A DNA stretch of 64,000 bases, taken from the NCBI RefSeq assembly GCF_003634045.1, contig NZ_RBIM01000003.1, positions 308,158 through 372,157 on the forward strand, written 5' to 3'. Within the stretch, counting starts at the first letter, position 1. Each line of letters opens with the position of its first letter. The position numbers and the translations under genes were made by a program. Origin of the DNA: Maricaulis maris. Its GTDB lineage: Bacteria > Pseudomonadota > Alphaproteobacteria > Caulobacterales > Maricaulaceae. The notes beneath the pieces are model-generated. The model was not told where the DNA came from. It worked only from the letters and a program-made list of their open reading frames with translations, and did not search any database. Below are positions 18,308 through 26,764 of the stretch, in pieces.

Positions 18308-18427
18308 CATTTTTCCCGGAGGCGCACAGCACCATCCGGGACCGACCGGAGACTCATCGCTTGCCGGAGGGTTTCGTTGGTCCCGGCTCTCCGCCCCGCT
18401 TTTGCGGGGCTGCGGCCGGGAAAAATG
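18308..18427. repeat. 120-bp palindromic element with CATTTTTCCCGG ends
   Basis: A perfect 12-bp inverted repeat (CATTTTTCCCGG at 18308-18319; CCGGGAAAAATG at 18416-18427) encloses further matching blocks (GGGACC / GGTCCC) and an internal hairpin CCCCGCTTTTGCGGGG. It directly follows the copy-2 repeat. Confidence 0.7.
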
Positions 18428-18497
18428 TGTTTTGGTTTGAAAGGGCTGTATTTTGGCGAGGCTTGCTCGCAAAACATGAGCTTATCCCCGCTGTGCA

Positions 18498-18613
18498 CCC
18501 CTTTCCTTCTCCCTTGGGAGAAGGTGGCCGAAGGCCGGATGAGGGGGAATTCTCCTGCGACCACCGGGATTTACCCCTCACCCTGCCCCTCTCCCCAGGG
18601 AGAGGGAAAGCGT
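18498..18613. repeat. palindromic repeat of the CTTCTCCC...GGGAGAAGG type
   Basis: The left hairpin CCTTCTCCCTTGGGAGAAGG is followed by TGGCCGAAGGCCGGATGAGGGG. The right part (CCCCTCACCCTGCCCCTCTC, then CCCAGGGAGAGGG) is its imperfect inverse. Elements of this sequence type are dispersed in many proteobacterial genomes. Only this copy was seen in the window. Confidence 0.7.
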
Positions 18614-18862
18614 TCCCCGCGAGAAAAATCAAAAAACTTATCCGCCCCCCTTTTGCGCCATCCCATAATCCCCCTGTCCCGCGTCACTCGAGGCCCGGAT
18701 TGGTGATCCGGGGGCGTTGGGAGTACGGAGCTCGTCCGGTTGCCTGGAAACACCGCCAGACCAACCCGGCGTGGCCATCGGCAGGACGGCGGCACAAAGC
18801 TCGACCGTTTGTTCCTGTCGGTTTCGAGACGGGACCCGCAAGGGACCTGACCAAATCTCCGT

Positions 18863-18928
18863 GTGCGAGGTGCCCCCGGCGCCACCCACAAAACTTACAT
18901 AGCTAGGCACCGGCAAGGCACCTCGCAC
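18863..18928. repeat. 12-bp inverted repeat with 42-base loop
   Basis: GTGCGAGGTGCC (18863-18874) and GGCACCTCGCAC (18917-18928) are perfect inverses. There is no downstream T-tract. It lies 130 bp before the CVNH protein gene and might be a leader structure or a degenerate repeat. Confidence 0.5.
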
Positions 18929-19058
18929 CCCTCAACTGCCCAAAACGCCAGGCGCAAGCGCCGTGGCGCGATTGGTGCTGAGCGGGGACAGGTGCACCAA
19001 TCATTGCGCAGTCATTGATAGCCCGCCACACTACCCTGACAAAGTTGGGGCAATTGAA

Positions 19059-20396
19059 ATGATGAGAACTCTCGGGCATGCCGCACGCCAAGCGCTGACG
19101 ATCAGCTTTGGCCTGGTTACCATCGCAACCGCAGGCGCCCAGGAGGTCACAGTCCCGAGCGGCAGTTGGCAGCAGTCCTGCCAGATCCGCGGATTTGACG
19201 GCCCCGTCCTGGTTGCGGAGTGCCGCGATTTGCGTGGGGAGATGGCCTACACCCGCTGGGACACGCGAAACGGCACGCCCGATCTGCTCAATTGCAATGG
19301 CGAACTCACTGCCCGAGCTCGCTGCGATGGCGCACCGGAAATGCGTGCCCCCGGGGGCTCGTGGCGCCGCGATTGCGCGTTCACACGCTTCGAAGGCACC
19401 ACGCTTGTTGTGGGATGCTATGAGCAGGCTGGCGGCTCGCAATATCTGAGGTTTGATACCCGCACATGGTCGGGACCATTGGCGATCTGCAATGGCGCAC
19501 TGATGGCCGGTGCCAATTGTGACAGCCTGGCCGTTCCGCAATCCTCGTCTGCAATCACTTCAACAATCGGCACAGGCGTCAAACCCGGAGCCCCGGTGTC
19601 GACATCGCCCGGCAATCGACCGCCCCAACCCAGACCTCAGACACCCAATACGCCGCCCCGGCCCCCCGGCTCATCGACACCGGTCGGCGCATCCGCCTTT
19701 GATGGTTTTCCGTCCGGGTCCTGGCAGGCCTCGTGCTCCAGCCCGCGTTGGGAAAACCGTGATCTCATCGCCCTTTGCCGGACGGATGATGGCGGAATTG
19801 TCCGCGCCAGCTTCGACACCAACCTTTACTTCACGACACTCAGCAATTGCGATGGCCGCCTGACCGCCGGCACCAGCTGCGGCAATACCAGCCCGGCCGT
19901 CGCCAACAATCCGTCACCGCCGACCCGCTCGCGGCCAAGCCCGGCTCCCGCACGGCAAGCTCCACAACAGCCCGGAACGCGGCCTTTTCCGGACGGTGTC
20001 TGGCGCCATACCTGCCACTCCCCCAGTTGGCCACAAGCGGACCGACTGCAGGCAAGCTGCCGGACAGACAGCGGCAGCACCCGCACGGTCTGGGTCGATC
20101 TGGATGGCTATACAGGCCGGGTCACCAACTGCAATGGCTGGCTCGTCGCCCAATCAGGATGCGGCGTCGAGCCCGGCCTGCCGGCCGGCCAGTGGTCACA
20201 GTACTGCGCAGACGGTCAGATGGACGGGCGTGTTTTTTCGGCCGGCTGCTGGATCGCCGGACGGCCCGCCTATTTCGAGCGCCTGTCGATCAATCTTGAG
20301 CGCTATTTCGGGCCGGTTTCCCTATGCCATGGCCAGCTGCGGCGCGGCCTCGATTGCCCGGCCGGCGTCACGCCCCATCCGCCTGTCCGGGACTAA
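19059..20396 (+). CDS. secreted protein with five cyanovirin-N-homology (CVNH) repeats
   Basis: A 445-residue exported protein. The ATG at 19059 (after TTGGGG) opens a signal peptide ending near ATAGAQ; the longer frame upstream does not fit. Five repeats of about 55-60 residues share the CVNH pattern: SGSW..SC, an L.A.CR segment, and a closing NCNGxL motif followed by Cys. Repeat openings are SGSWQQSC, GGSWRRDC, SGSWQASC, DGVWRHTC and AGQWSQYC. Repeats 2-3 and 3-4 are joined by Pro/Ser/Thr-rich linkers. CVNH domains bind mannose-type glycans in cyanobacterial and fungal members, so a cell-surface or secreted lectin is likely; the ligand is unknown. Confidence 0.8.
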   Translation: MMRTLGHAARQALTISFGLVTIATAGAQEVTVPSGSWQQSCQIRGFDGPVLVAECRDLRGEMAYTRWDTRNGTPDLLNCNGELTARARCDGAPEMRAPGGSWRRDCAFTRFEGTTLVVGCYEQAGGSQYLRFDTRTWSGPLAICNGALMAGANCDSLAVPQSSSAITSTIGTGVKPGAPVSTSPGNRPPQPRPQTPNTPPRPPGSSTPVGASAFDGFPSGSWQASCSSPRWENRDLIALCRTDDGGIVRASFDTNLYFTTLSNCDGRLTAGTSCGNTSPAVANNPSPPTRSRPSPAPARQAPQQPGTRPFPDGVWRHTCHSPSWPQADRLQASCRTDSGSTRTVWVDLDGYTGRVTNCNGWLVAQSGCGVEPGLPAGQWSQYCADGQMDGRVFSAGCWIAGRPAYFERLSINLERYFGPVSLCHGQLRRGLDCPAGVTPHPPVRD

Positions 20397-20398
20397 AG

Positions 20399-21121
20399 TC
20401 AAAACACCACCCAGCGATCAGCCTCGTCGCGCATGCGCTGGCGGCGCGGTTTCCAGTCCGGCATCAGGCTTTCCACCACACGCCAATAGGCCGGCGAATG
20501 GTTGGCCTCGACCAGGTGGGCGGCCTCGTGGGCGCAGACATAGTCGATCAGGTCTTCCGGAAAGCCCATCAGGCGCCAATTGAGCCGGATGGTGGCATCC
20601 GACGCACACGAGCCCCAGCGGCGTTTCTGGTCGCGCACGATCACCTTGCGCACCGGCTTGCCAAGCTGGCGGGCATAGGCTTCGACCTTCGGCGTCATCA
20701 GCGCCGCGCCCTCGCGCTTGTAGAAGCGCTGCAGGGCCCGGGTCAGCGTGCGGGTGCGGAGTTCCCCGGCAAGGTCGGGATCATGCTTGAGAACGAGGCT
20801 GTCATCCTCGCGGCGCACGATGGTGCGCACGCCCTCGCCGCGCAGATTGAGGGTCAGTTCGCCGCCCAGCCAGGGCAGGATGGCACCGCTTTCCAGTACC
20901 AGTTCGGGCGCTGCCGGACGGGTGGCCCAGGCGTCGAGCTTTGCGAGGATCCAGCCCGATTTGGTCTCCAGCGCCCGGCGGATTTCGCGTTCACTGGCCT
21001 GGCGCGGTGCGGCGACAGCCAGACCGTCGCGGGAAATCGTGAAACCGATGGTTCGCCGTGCCGAGCGCCGCAAGGAAAAGCGGACCTCGCGGCCGGCCAG
21101 CTCGATGATCTGATCGCTCAT
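20399..21121 (-). CDS. YgjP-family M48-like metallopeptidase
   Basis: A 240-residue protein of the YgjP/DUF45 family. The gluzincin motif HEAAH sits in DYVCAHEAAHLVEANHSPAY, and RRWGSCASDATIRLNWRLM is the family signature just before it. It is cytoplasmic with no signal peptide. Its ATG overlaps the stop of the upstream tetR-type gene (ATGA), so the two are coupled. The cellular substrate is not established for this family. Confidence 0.88.
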   Translation of the reverse strand: MSDQIIELAGREVRFSLRRSARRTIGFTISRDGLAVAAPRQASEREIRRALETKSGWILAKLDAWATRPAAPELVLESGAILPWLGGELTLNLRGEGVRTIVRREDDSLVLKHDPDLAGELRTRTLTRALQRFYKREGAALMTPKVEAYARQLGKPVRKVIVRDQKRRWGSCASDATIRLNWRLMGFPEDLIDYVCAHEAAHLVEANHSPAYWRVVESLMPDWKPRRQRMRDEADRWVVF

Positions 21122-21723
21122 GCGCCGCCGCCCGGGATCAGGCCTTCAACGCCGAACCGCCGGATCAGGCAGAGTTGCTCGACGACCTGTTCATCGCGCA
21201 TCCGGGTCGGGTCATCCAGCCACCAGTCCAGAAGGTGGAAGACGGCGCCGACCTCGCAACGCGCTGCCGCTTGGGGGTCGAGGTCCTTGCGGGCCCAGCC
21301 ATCGCGCTGGCCCGCCTCCAGCTCGGTGACCCGCAATTGTGCGATCGCATCCACGACTTCGCGCTGCATGGGATCCGTGCCGGCGCCGCGACTGAGGAGA
21401 AGCCGGAACAGCGCACCGTAAAGACTGGCGAAGGCAACCACGCCCTCCATCGCCGCCCGATCCTTGACCTCGCGCGACCCCGGCGTCTGCTGCGCAATCG
21501 CCAGACCGGCGAGGACCGTTTCCTTGCCGGCCCGCATCACCTCGGCGAACAACGCCTCCTTGTCCGGAAAATGGGTGTAGAGCGTGCCCATGGCGACGCC
21601 GGCCTCGCGGGCGATATCGCCGATCCGGGCACCTTCAATCCCCTTGGCCGCGAACACGATACTGCCGGCCGAGAGCAGCTTGGCCCGGGTTTCGTCTTTC
21701 TGGTCGCTTCTACGCTTGGCCAC
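21118..21723 (-). CDS. TetR-family transcriptional regulator
   Basis: A 201-residue repressor starting at GTG (GGAG upstream). The N-terminal helix-turn-helix reads SIVFAAKGIEGARIGDIARE, then AGVAMGTLYTHFPDKEALFA, standard for TetR. The C-terminal ligand domain is divergent. It is transcribed divergently from the secreted CARDB-like/OmpA-like pair, and the 100-bp spacer holds AT-rich palindromes that are the likely operators. It also leads the YgjP gene. Confidence 0.9.
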   Translation of the reverse strand: MAKRRSDQKDETRAKLLSAGSIVFAAKGIEGARIGDIAREAGVAMGTLYTHFPDKEALFAEVMRAGKETVLAGLAIAQQTPGSREVKDRAAMEGVVAFASLYGALFRLLLSRGAGTDPMQREVVDAIAQLRVTELEAGQRDGWARKDLDPQAAARCEVGAVFHLLDWWLDDPTRMRDEQVVEQLCLIRRFGVEGLIPGGGA

Positions 21724-21751
21724 ACACGGCTCCGGAGCTTGTTACAAGTTC

Positions 21752-21783
21752 ATTGAAAATATATTCATTGAATATTTATTCAA
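21752..21783. promoter_or_regulatory. probable TetR operator region, overlapping AT-rich palindromes
   Basis: Within a GC-rich genome this spacer is strikingly AT-rich. TTGAATA-TT-TATTCAA (21768-21783) is a perfect 7-2-7 inverted repeat, TATTCA-T-TGAATA (21762-21774) a perfect 6-1-6, and TGAA-AATATA-TTCA (21754-21767) a third. They lie between the divergent tetR-type gene and the secreted-protein gene, so one repressor could cover both promoters. Confidence 0.55.
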
Positions 21784-21824
21784 CAACTGTATTCTCATTC
21801 CCGTCCACGGGACAGGAGGACGCG

Positions 21825-22988
21825 ATGCGGATTCTGGTACTTCTGGCAAGCTTGGTCGCCACGCTGGCTGTTGCCGCGTCGGCCGAGGCCAATTGCCGCT
21901 GGCAGGTCGCGACCCGCCTGGTCGGCAGCCAGCCGGGCGTCGGGAACATTGCCGGTCAAACCTGGCCGCTCGACGGGATTCAGACCCGCGTCCAGGCCCG
22001 CACGCCTGGTGGGTTCTGGAACACCGCCAACTGGCCCGCGACCACCGCCGACAGCGACGGTTTCGTCCGCATCACCTCTGCCATCGCCTTTGCCGATCCG
22101 GACTGCCAGACCGCGCGCGAGTTTCGCGTCCAGGTCCGCAGTTACGACACCGGCATGAGCTGGCGCACGGTCCACCAGCAATCCCGCTCCGGTCATTCCG
22201 ATCATGTCGGCCTGTTCAATCCGGCACCGGTTCACGCCGTCACCCTCGGCAATCTCGTTCTCAGCGGGGAGTTTCGCGGTGATGGCGTCATCTTCATCGA
22301 GAATATCGGCGACCCGCCGCTGTTCTGGAGCAATGATGATGCCGACGAAAATGGGGGCCCGGTCGCCCAGCCCGCCGACCCTGGTTTGACCCATGGCGAC
22401 GCCGATGATGACGGCACCGCACCGGACATCACAGGCGCGACGCTGGAGGCCGATCCCTGCCATGTCTACCGCCTGCCGATCGATCTCGATATCGAGTTCC
22501 GTTTCGGCCAGATGCCGGCAACACCCGGTCCGCTTTCGTCAGACATGGCCATGCGCATCGAGACGCGGACCAATGGCGGCGGCGACATGACACGCAACCG
22601 CCTGACCCACCACATCCGGGTCGAAAATGCCGGCAGCCGGGACTTCAATGCCATCCATCATTGCCCGGTCGAGGTCCATGTCCGCGTCAATGAAGGACCG
22701 GACGCCCGCGGCGGAGACGGTTGGTCACCACCGTGGACAGCACGCATTCCCGATCTTGCCGCCAATGCCATTGCCGAGATCGCTGTCGACACCAACCTGC
22801 TGGGCGCGGGCGATGATTTTGCGGGCGAGTGGGGCCAGGACTATGAATTCGTCCGGGTCGAAGTCGTGCTCGATGCGACCAACCGGATCGCGGAAAGCGC
22901 CGAGGGCGATAACCGCATCGCCCATTGTTATCACGCCCCGACCAACACATTCGCCGCCATGAGCCAATGCGAAGGAGATCTGCCATGA
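21825..22988 (+). CDS. secreted CARDB-like beta-sandwich protein
   Basis: A 387-residue exported protein. The ATG at 21825 follows AGGAGGACGCG and opens a signal peptide ending in ASAEA. The mature part begins with a Cys-containing domain (CRWQVATRLVGS) and is rich in beta structure and Asp. The C-terminal region (about 265-375) resembles CARDB adhesin-like repeats: a conserved EVHVRVNEGPD start, NAIAEIAVDTN, and a closing VLDATNRIAESAEGDNR. The stop overlaps the start of the OmpA-like gene (ATGA), so the two are co-expressed and perhaps assembled together at the cell surface. Confidence 0.68.
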   Translation: MRILVLLASLVATLAVAASAEANCRWQVATRLVGSQPGVGNIAGQTWPLDGIQTRVQARTPGGFWNTANWPATTADSDGFVRITSAIAFADPDCQTAREFRVQVRSYDTGMSWRTVHQQSRSGHSDHVGLFNPAPVHAVTLGNLVLSGEFRGDGVIFIENIGDPPLFWSNDDADENGGPVAQPADPGLTHGDADDDGTAPDITGATLEADPCHVYRLPIDLDIEFRFGQMPATPGPLSSDMAMRIETRTNGGGDMTRNRLTHHIRVENAGSRDFNAIHHCPVEVHVRVNEGPDARGGDGWSPPWTARIPDLAANAIAEIAVDTNLLGAGDDFAGEWGQDYEFVRVEVVLDATNRIAESAEGDNRIAHCYHAPTNTFAAMSQCEGDLP

Positions 22989-23899
22989 TCCGCGCCATCG
23001 CCGCCTGCCTCACCCTCGCCCTCATCCTTGCCGCGACCGCGACGGCCGTACTTGCCCAGCAAAGCGTGAGCGGTCACCCGCTGATCACCCCCTATGAAGG
23101 TTCGCAAGGTGATGGCGAATTCTGGCAGTTTGACGAATACGCACTGGTCACCGGTTTTGATTTCGAGGCCCGTGCCGCAATCACCCGGCCCGTGCAGGGC
23201 CGCGTCACCCGCCTCGACTATGACAATCCGGATGATCGCTCGGAGTTGGAGATTTTCACCAACTACCGCGAGGCTCTCGACGCCGCCGGCTATGAAGCGA
23301 TCTGGTCCTGCGCCCGCGACGGCTCCTGCACCACCGGCTCGACCCGCAACGCCTTTTACCAGGCCAATGGCATGCGCGCGATCAACGGACCGAACTCCCA
23401 CTACACCGCCGGAACCCTGAGTTATGACGGGCGACTGGCCTATATCGCCGTTGGCGTCGGCCGCCACACCACCTCGATCGTCATCGTCGAGACCGACGAG
23501 ATGGATCGCGGCATGGTCACCGTCTCAGCGGAAGCCCTGGCGGCCGGGCTGGATGCTGACGGCCATGTCCGTGTCGATGGCCTGTTGTTCGCCCATGACA
23601 GCGACACCTTGCTACCGGAATCGCAAGTCGCGCTGGAAGCCTTGCGGGACTTGCTGGCGGCGCGACCAAACCTGTCGCTCTACGTCGTCGGCCATACCGA
23701 CATGACCGGCCGGCTCACCTACAACATGTCCCTGTCAGACCGGCGTGCGGCATCAGTCGTCACAGCCCTGGTCGAGCAATTCGGGATCGATACGGAGCGG
23801 CTGGTTTCCGCCGGCGTTGGTCCGTTGGCGCCGGAGGCCAGCAATGGCACCGAGGACGGGCGCGCCCGCAATCGACGGGTCGAGATCGTGGCGCGCTAG
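22985..23899 (+). CDS. OmpA-family (peptidoglycan-associated C-domain) protein
   Basis: A 304-residue exported protein with signal peptide (LALILAATATAVLAQ). The N-terminal part (about 25-185) is an OmpA-partner domain seen in DUF4892-like proteins (binding FTNYREALDAAGYEAIWSC). The C-terminal part is an OmpA/MotB domain: FAHDSDTLLPES, VVGHTDMTGRLTYNMSLSDR, then NRRVEIV. The conserved Asp and Arg that hold diaminopimelate are present. Its ATG is inside the stop of the preceding gene. It probably anchors a surface structure to the peptidoglycan. Confidence 0.85.
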   Translation: MIRAIAACLTLALILAATATAVLAQQSVSGHPLITPYEGSQGDGEFWQFDEYALVTGFDFEARAAITRPVQGRVTRLDYDNPDDRSELEIFTNYREALDAAGYEAIWSCARDGSCTTGSTRNAFYQANGMRAINGPNSHYTAGTLSYDGRLAYIAVGVGRHTTSIVIVETDEMDRGMVTVSAEALAAGLDADGHVRVDGLLFAHDSDTLLPESQVALEALRDLLAARPNLSLYVVGHTDMTGRLTYNMSLSDRRAASVVTALVEQFGIDTERLVSAGVGPLAPEASNGTEDGRARNRRVEIVAR

Positions 23900-24019
23900 A
23901 CACGCCCAACCGACATCCCGCTCGCCGCCATCATGGCGGGCCCCAAACGGGCGGGACAGGGGGCAGCGTCATGCCCAAACCCGAACCGGCGCTGCCCCCG
24001 ACCCATTCCGGACGACCGG

Positions 24020-24493
24020 TCAGGCGATCGTCAGGAGTTCACCGCAAATGGCTTCGAGCCCGGCCTGGTCCTCGGCGTCGAAGGCGCCGAACTCGGTCGA
24101 GTCGATGTCCAGAACGGCGACCAGCCGGCCGTCGGCATCACGCACCGGCACCACGATCTCGGAATTGGAGCGGCTGTCACAGGCAATGTGGCCGGGAAAG
24201 GCGTGCACGTCTTCAACCCGCTGGGTCTCGCCGGTCGCCGCCGCCGCACCGCAGACGCCCTTGCCGAACGGGATGCGCAGGCAGCCCATCGTGCCCTGAT
24301 AGGGACCCACGACCAGCTCGGTCGGCTTGGCCGGATCGACCTCGTAAAAGCCGGTCCAGAAGAAGCGCTCGCCAAACATTTCGCGCAGCAGGCAACTGGC
24401 GGTGGCGAGACGCGCCGTGCGGCTGGTCTCGCCGGCGATCACGGCGGCGATCTGCTTGCGGACATCGATATAGTGTTCGGCCTTGGCGCTCAT
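24020..24493 (-). CDS. free methionine-(R)-sulfoxide reductase, GAF-fold
   Basis: A 157-residue single GAF-domain enzyme that reduces free Met-R-sulfoxide. The length and motifs fit fRMsr: FFWTGFYEV, QGTMGCLRIPFGKGVCGAAA and HIACDSRSNSEIVVPV, which together carry the three Cys used in catalysis and recycling, and DIDSTEFGAFD in the substrate pocket. It is cytoplasmic, a stand-alone gene, with GAGGAA before the ATG. Confidence 0.9.
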   Translation of the reverse strand: MSAKAEHYIDVRKQIAAVIAGETSRTARLATASCLLREMFGERFFWTGFYEVDPAKPTELVVGPYQGTMGCLRIPFGKGVCGAAAATGETQRVEDVHAFPGHIACDSRSNSEIVVPVRDADGRLVAVLDIDSTEFGAFDAEDQAGLEAICGELLTIA

Positions 24494-24596
24494 GACTTCA
24501 TTCCTCGCTGGTCGCGGGGAAGATCGGGTCGGCGGCGGGCCGGTTCAAGCCCGCGCCACAGTCACCGGATATTCTCAACTGTCATCATTGCCGATG

Positions 24597-25637
24597 TCAG
24601 AGCCGGACATTGCCGCGCAGCGACTGGCGTATGGCGCGCTCGATCGCCTGCTCGGCCTCATCCCCCTTGCCCTCATTCGGCCCGTCCTCGCTCTCCATCC
24701 GGCGGGCCTCGAATTCCAGCCGGGTGTGGATCATGCGGATACGGGCATCGACCAGGCCGTAAATCAGGTCCGGGATCTTGGCCGAGACATTCATGCCCAG
24801 ATCCTTGGCGTCCTTGGGCGTGATGGCCTGGCTGTGCGACAGCGTGCCGGCTGACAGCGTGTCGGCAATGTGGTGCTCGGCCTTTTCATCCACCCGGTGC
24901 ACCGGATTGACGATGTCGCGCGCCACCTTGCCGGCATAGCGGTCATATTTTTCGGCCTCGTGGGCCAGCATGACCAGAACATCCTGGGTCGCCAGCGGCC
25001 CCTTCTGGGCCAGCAGCTCCTTGTAGGCTTCGGTCGGGAAGCCGCCATAGATCGTGTCGATCGGCCCCAGCGAGGCGGTCGGGTCCATCATGATCTTGTC
25101 GGCGGCCAGTGCGATCATCGTGCCGCCGGACATGGCGACATAGGGAACATAGGCGATCACCTGCGGCTCGCGCTTGGGGTTGTAATGCCCCTTGGCCTTG
25201 GCTTTCGCCAAATGCTGCTTGAGGGCCAGTGCGATCATGTGGGCCGGGCGGGCATAACCGCCCAGCGTGTGCAGCACGACCACGATCTTCGCCCGCGGAT
25301 TGGCCTGGCGGATCGAGGCAACGGCCTCGAACGCCTCGTCAAAGGCGATCTGCTGCTGGGCGCTGTCGCGGCCGACGAAATCATCGCCAAGGTCATGGAT
25401 GAGATCGATCAGGACGGTATTGCCGCTCTCGATCTTCTTGCGATGCTTTTCGTATTCCTTCTTGGCATCCTCATAGCGCGCCACCCGCTTGGCCCGCAGC
25501 TTGTAGACCTGCCGCTCGTCGGAGACCGCGCGCTGCCGGTTGAGATGCATCGAGATGGCACTGATCGCCAGGATCAGGACAAACAGCCCGGCCCCGGCCA
25601 CACCGTAGAGCACCGTATTGTCCACACCGTCGATCAC
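24597..25637 (-). CDS. SDH-family Clp-fold serine protease, membrane-anchored
   Basis: About 346 residues. The start is taken as GTG at 25637 after GGGGGTGGGT; an ATG within the first helix region would also be possible. One N-terminal membrane helix (LFVLILAISAISM) is followed by a charged coiled segment, then a ClpP/crotonase-like domain (SDH proteinase, PF01972). The oxyanion/nucleophile region is AYVPYVAMSGGTMIALAADK, followed by MDPTASLGPIDT. The fold is shared with SppA, whose membrane-bound members clear signal peptides. It is divergent from the SIMPL lipoprotein gene. Confidence 0.8.
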   Translation of the reverse strand: MIDGVDNTVLYGVAGAGLFVLILAISAISMHLNRQRAVSDERQVYKLRAKRVARYEDAKKEYEKHRKKIESGNTVLIDLIHDLGDDFVGRDSAQQQIAFDEAFEAVASIRQANPRAKIVVVLHTLGGYARPAHMIALALKQHLAKAKAKGHYNPKREPQVIAYVPYVAMSGGTMIALAADKIMMDPTASLGPIDTIYGGFPTEAYKELLAQKGPLATQDVLVMLAHEAEKYDRYAGKVARDIVNPVHRVDEKAEHHIADTLSAGTLSHSQAITPKDAKDLGMNVSAKIPDLIYGLVDARIRMIHTRLEFEARRMESEDGPNEGKGDEAEQAIERAIRQSLRGNVRL

Positions 25638-25675
25638 ACCCACCCCCCAAACGCGCACAACGCCCGCCTCGGATA

Positions 25676-25690
25676 TTAACCAAACGCTAA
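25676..25690. promoter_or_regulatory. CtrA-like box TTAA-N7-CTAA
   Basis: TTAACCAAACGCTAA matches the CtrA consensus (TTAA-N7-TTAA, often beginning TTAACCA) with one mismatch. It lies about 40 bp upstream of the SDH protease start, in the spacer shared with the SIMPL lipoprotein gene. Placement fits a cell-cycle-regulated promoter; binding is inferred. Confidence 0.35.
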
Positions 25691-25828
25691 CGGCGGCAAC
25701 AAGCAAAAGCGTGAGCGGTGACCATGACCGACCAATTATCTCCGCTGGCGTTGCGGGTGCGCACCAATGGTGGTTGGCGACGAGCGGGAATCGCCCGCCA
25801 AATCCTTCCGGAATGAGAGGGATCACCG

Positions 25829-26761
25829 ATGAAAAAACCAGTCTTGCTGGCCGCCACCCTGCCAGCCCTTGCCCTGGCCGGCTGCGGCTTTGGCGCCAAG
25901 AGCGAGTCCACCGATACACGGGCGCCGGTCTGGGCGCGCACCGCGTCTGTCGAAGCGATTGGCCGTGCCTATATCGAAGTCCTGCCCAATCGCGGCCAGT
26001 TCTCGGTCACGTTTGAAGCGCGCAATGAAGTCAGCGAGGACGCGGTCGCGGAAGCTGTGGCCCGCGCCAACTCGGCCACCCAGGCCATGCGCGAGATCGA
26101 TGGCGACAATATCCGGATCACCTCCGACCTGTCAGTCTCGCCCTATTATGAGCAGTTAACGCGGCAGACCGGGAGGTATCAGAACCAGCTGGTGGAGAAC
26201 GAGCACCCTGATGCCCTTCTTGGCTATACAGCTTCCGTCACGGTAAACATCGTCGCCTTTGACCTTGAACACCTCGCCGCCGTCCGCGGTGCCGCTATGG
26301 CGGCCGGGCCAGCAAACGCTGGCGATGTTGGCTTTTCGATCCAACCCAGCGCAGAACTCTATCGCGAAGCGTTTGCCGCAGCGGTGGACGACGCGACCGA
26401 GCGGGCCCGGATCGTCGCCGAGTCAGCCGGTGGACGCTTGGGACCGGTCCAGATCCTGCTGGAAGGCCAGCAACCCTGCCTGCGCCCGCCGGCGACACCG
26501 GCCGGGTTCGATAATCGCGACTACGGCCAGATTGGTCGTAATGATGACGGCGACCGCGTGGTTGTGACCGGCAGTCGCATCCAGGGGACCGACGTCATGG
26601 CCCCGTCGCCGTTGACCACTGTCGACGCGGAGCAGCGGAATGCAATCGGCTTCATCGATCCCGCCACTCTGGTCGCCGCATCCGGCAATTTCGCACTCGC
26701 CGCCGACTTCGAGCCTATGCGGTTCGAGACCCGCGTCTGTGCGGTATTTGCAATCGAATAG
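25829..26761 (+). CDS. SIMPL (DUF541) lipoprotein with TonB-receptor-like insert
   Basis: A 310-residue lipoprotein (lipobox LALAGC, Cys19). The SIMPL/DUF541 fold runs from about residue 40 (SVEAIGRAYIEVLPNRGQFS) to the conserved EAFAAAVDDATERARIVAES segment near 195 and ends in RFETRVCAVFAIE. Residues 244-270 hold VVVTGSRIQGTDVMAPSPL, very like the N-terminal leader (EIVVTGSRI) of TonB-dependent receptors. Some SIMPL proteins act at the envelope; the role here is unknown. A second, shorter SIMPL gene is at 54584. Confidence 0.83.
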   Translation: MKKPVLLAATLPALALAGCGFGAKSESTDTRAPVWARTASVEAIGRAYIEVLPNRGQFSVTFEARNEVSEDAVAEAVARANSATQAMREIDGDNIRITSDLSVSPYYEQLTRQTGRYQNQLVENEHPDALLGYTASVTVNIVAFDLEHLAAVRGAAMAAGPANAGDVGFSIQPSAELYREAFAAAVDDATERARIVAESAGGRLGPVQILLEGQQPCLRPPATPAGFDNRDYGQIGRNDDGDRVVVTGSRIQGTDVMAPSPLTTVDAEQRNAIGFIDPATLVAASGNFALAADFEPMRFETRVCAVFAIE

Positions 26762-26764
26762 GCG

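Larger units (their letters stand above)
18096..19058. other. 963-bp gene-free interval rich in palindromic repeats
   Basis: Many short frames cross this interval on both strands, but none shows family residues or a ribosome site. It contains at least three adjacent palindromic repeats (18208-18304, 18308-18427, 18498-18613) and a 12-bp inverted repeat further on (18863-18928). The stretch 18630-18860 shows nothing I can identify. Confidence 0.6.

Noticed and set aside
18386-18427. GC hairpin followed by AAAAATG as an intrinsic terminator
   Set aside because: The run downstream of the hairpin is A, not T, on the plus strand, and no gene ends nearby; it is better explained as the arm of a palindromic element.
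18208-18613. Possible CRISPR array in the repeat-rich interval
   Set aside because: Repeats are palindromic, of different families and irregularly spaced, with no constant direct repeat and unique spacer pattern.
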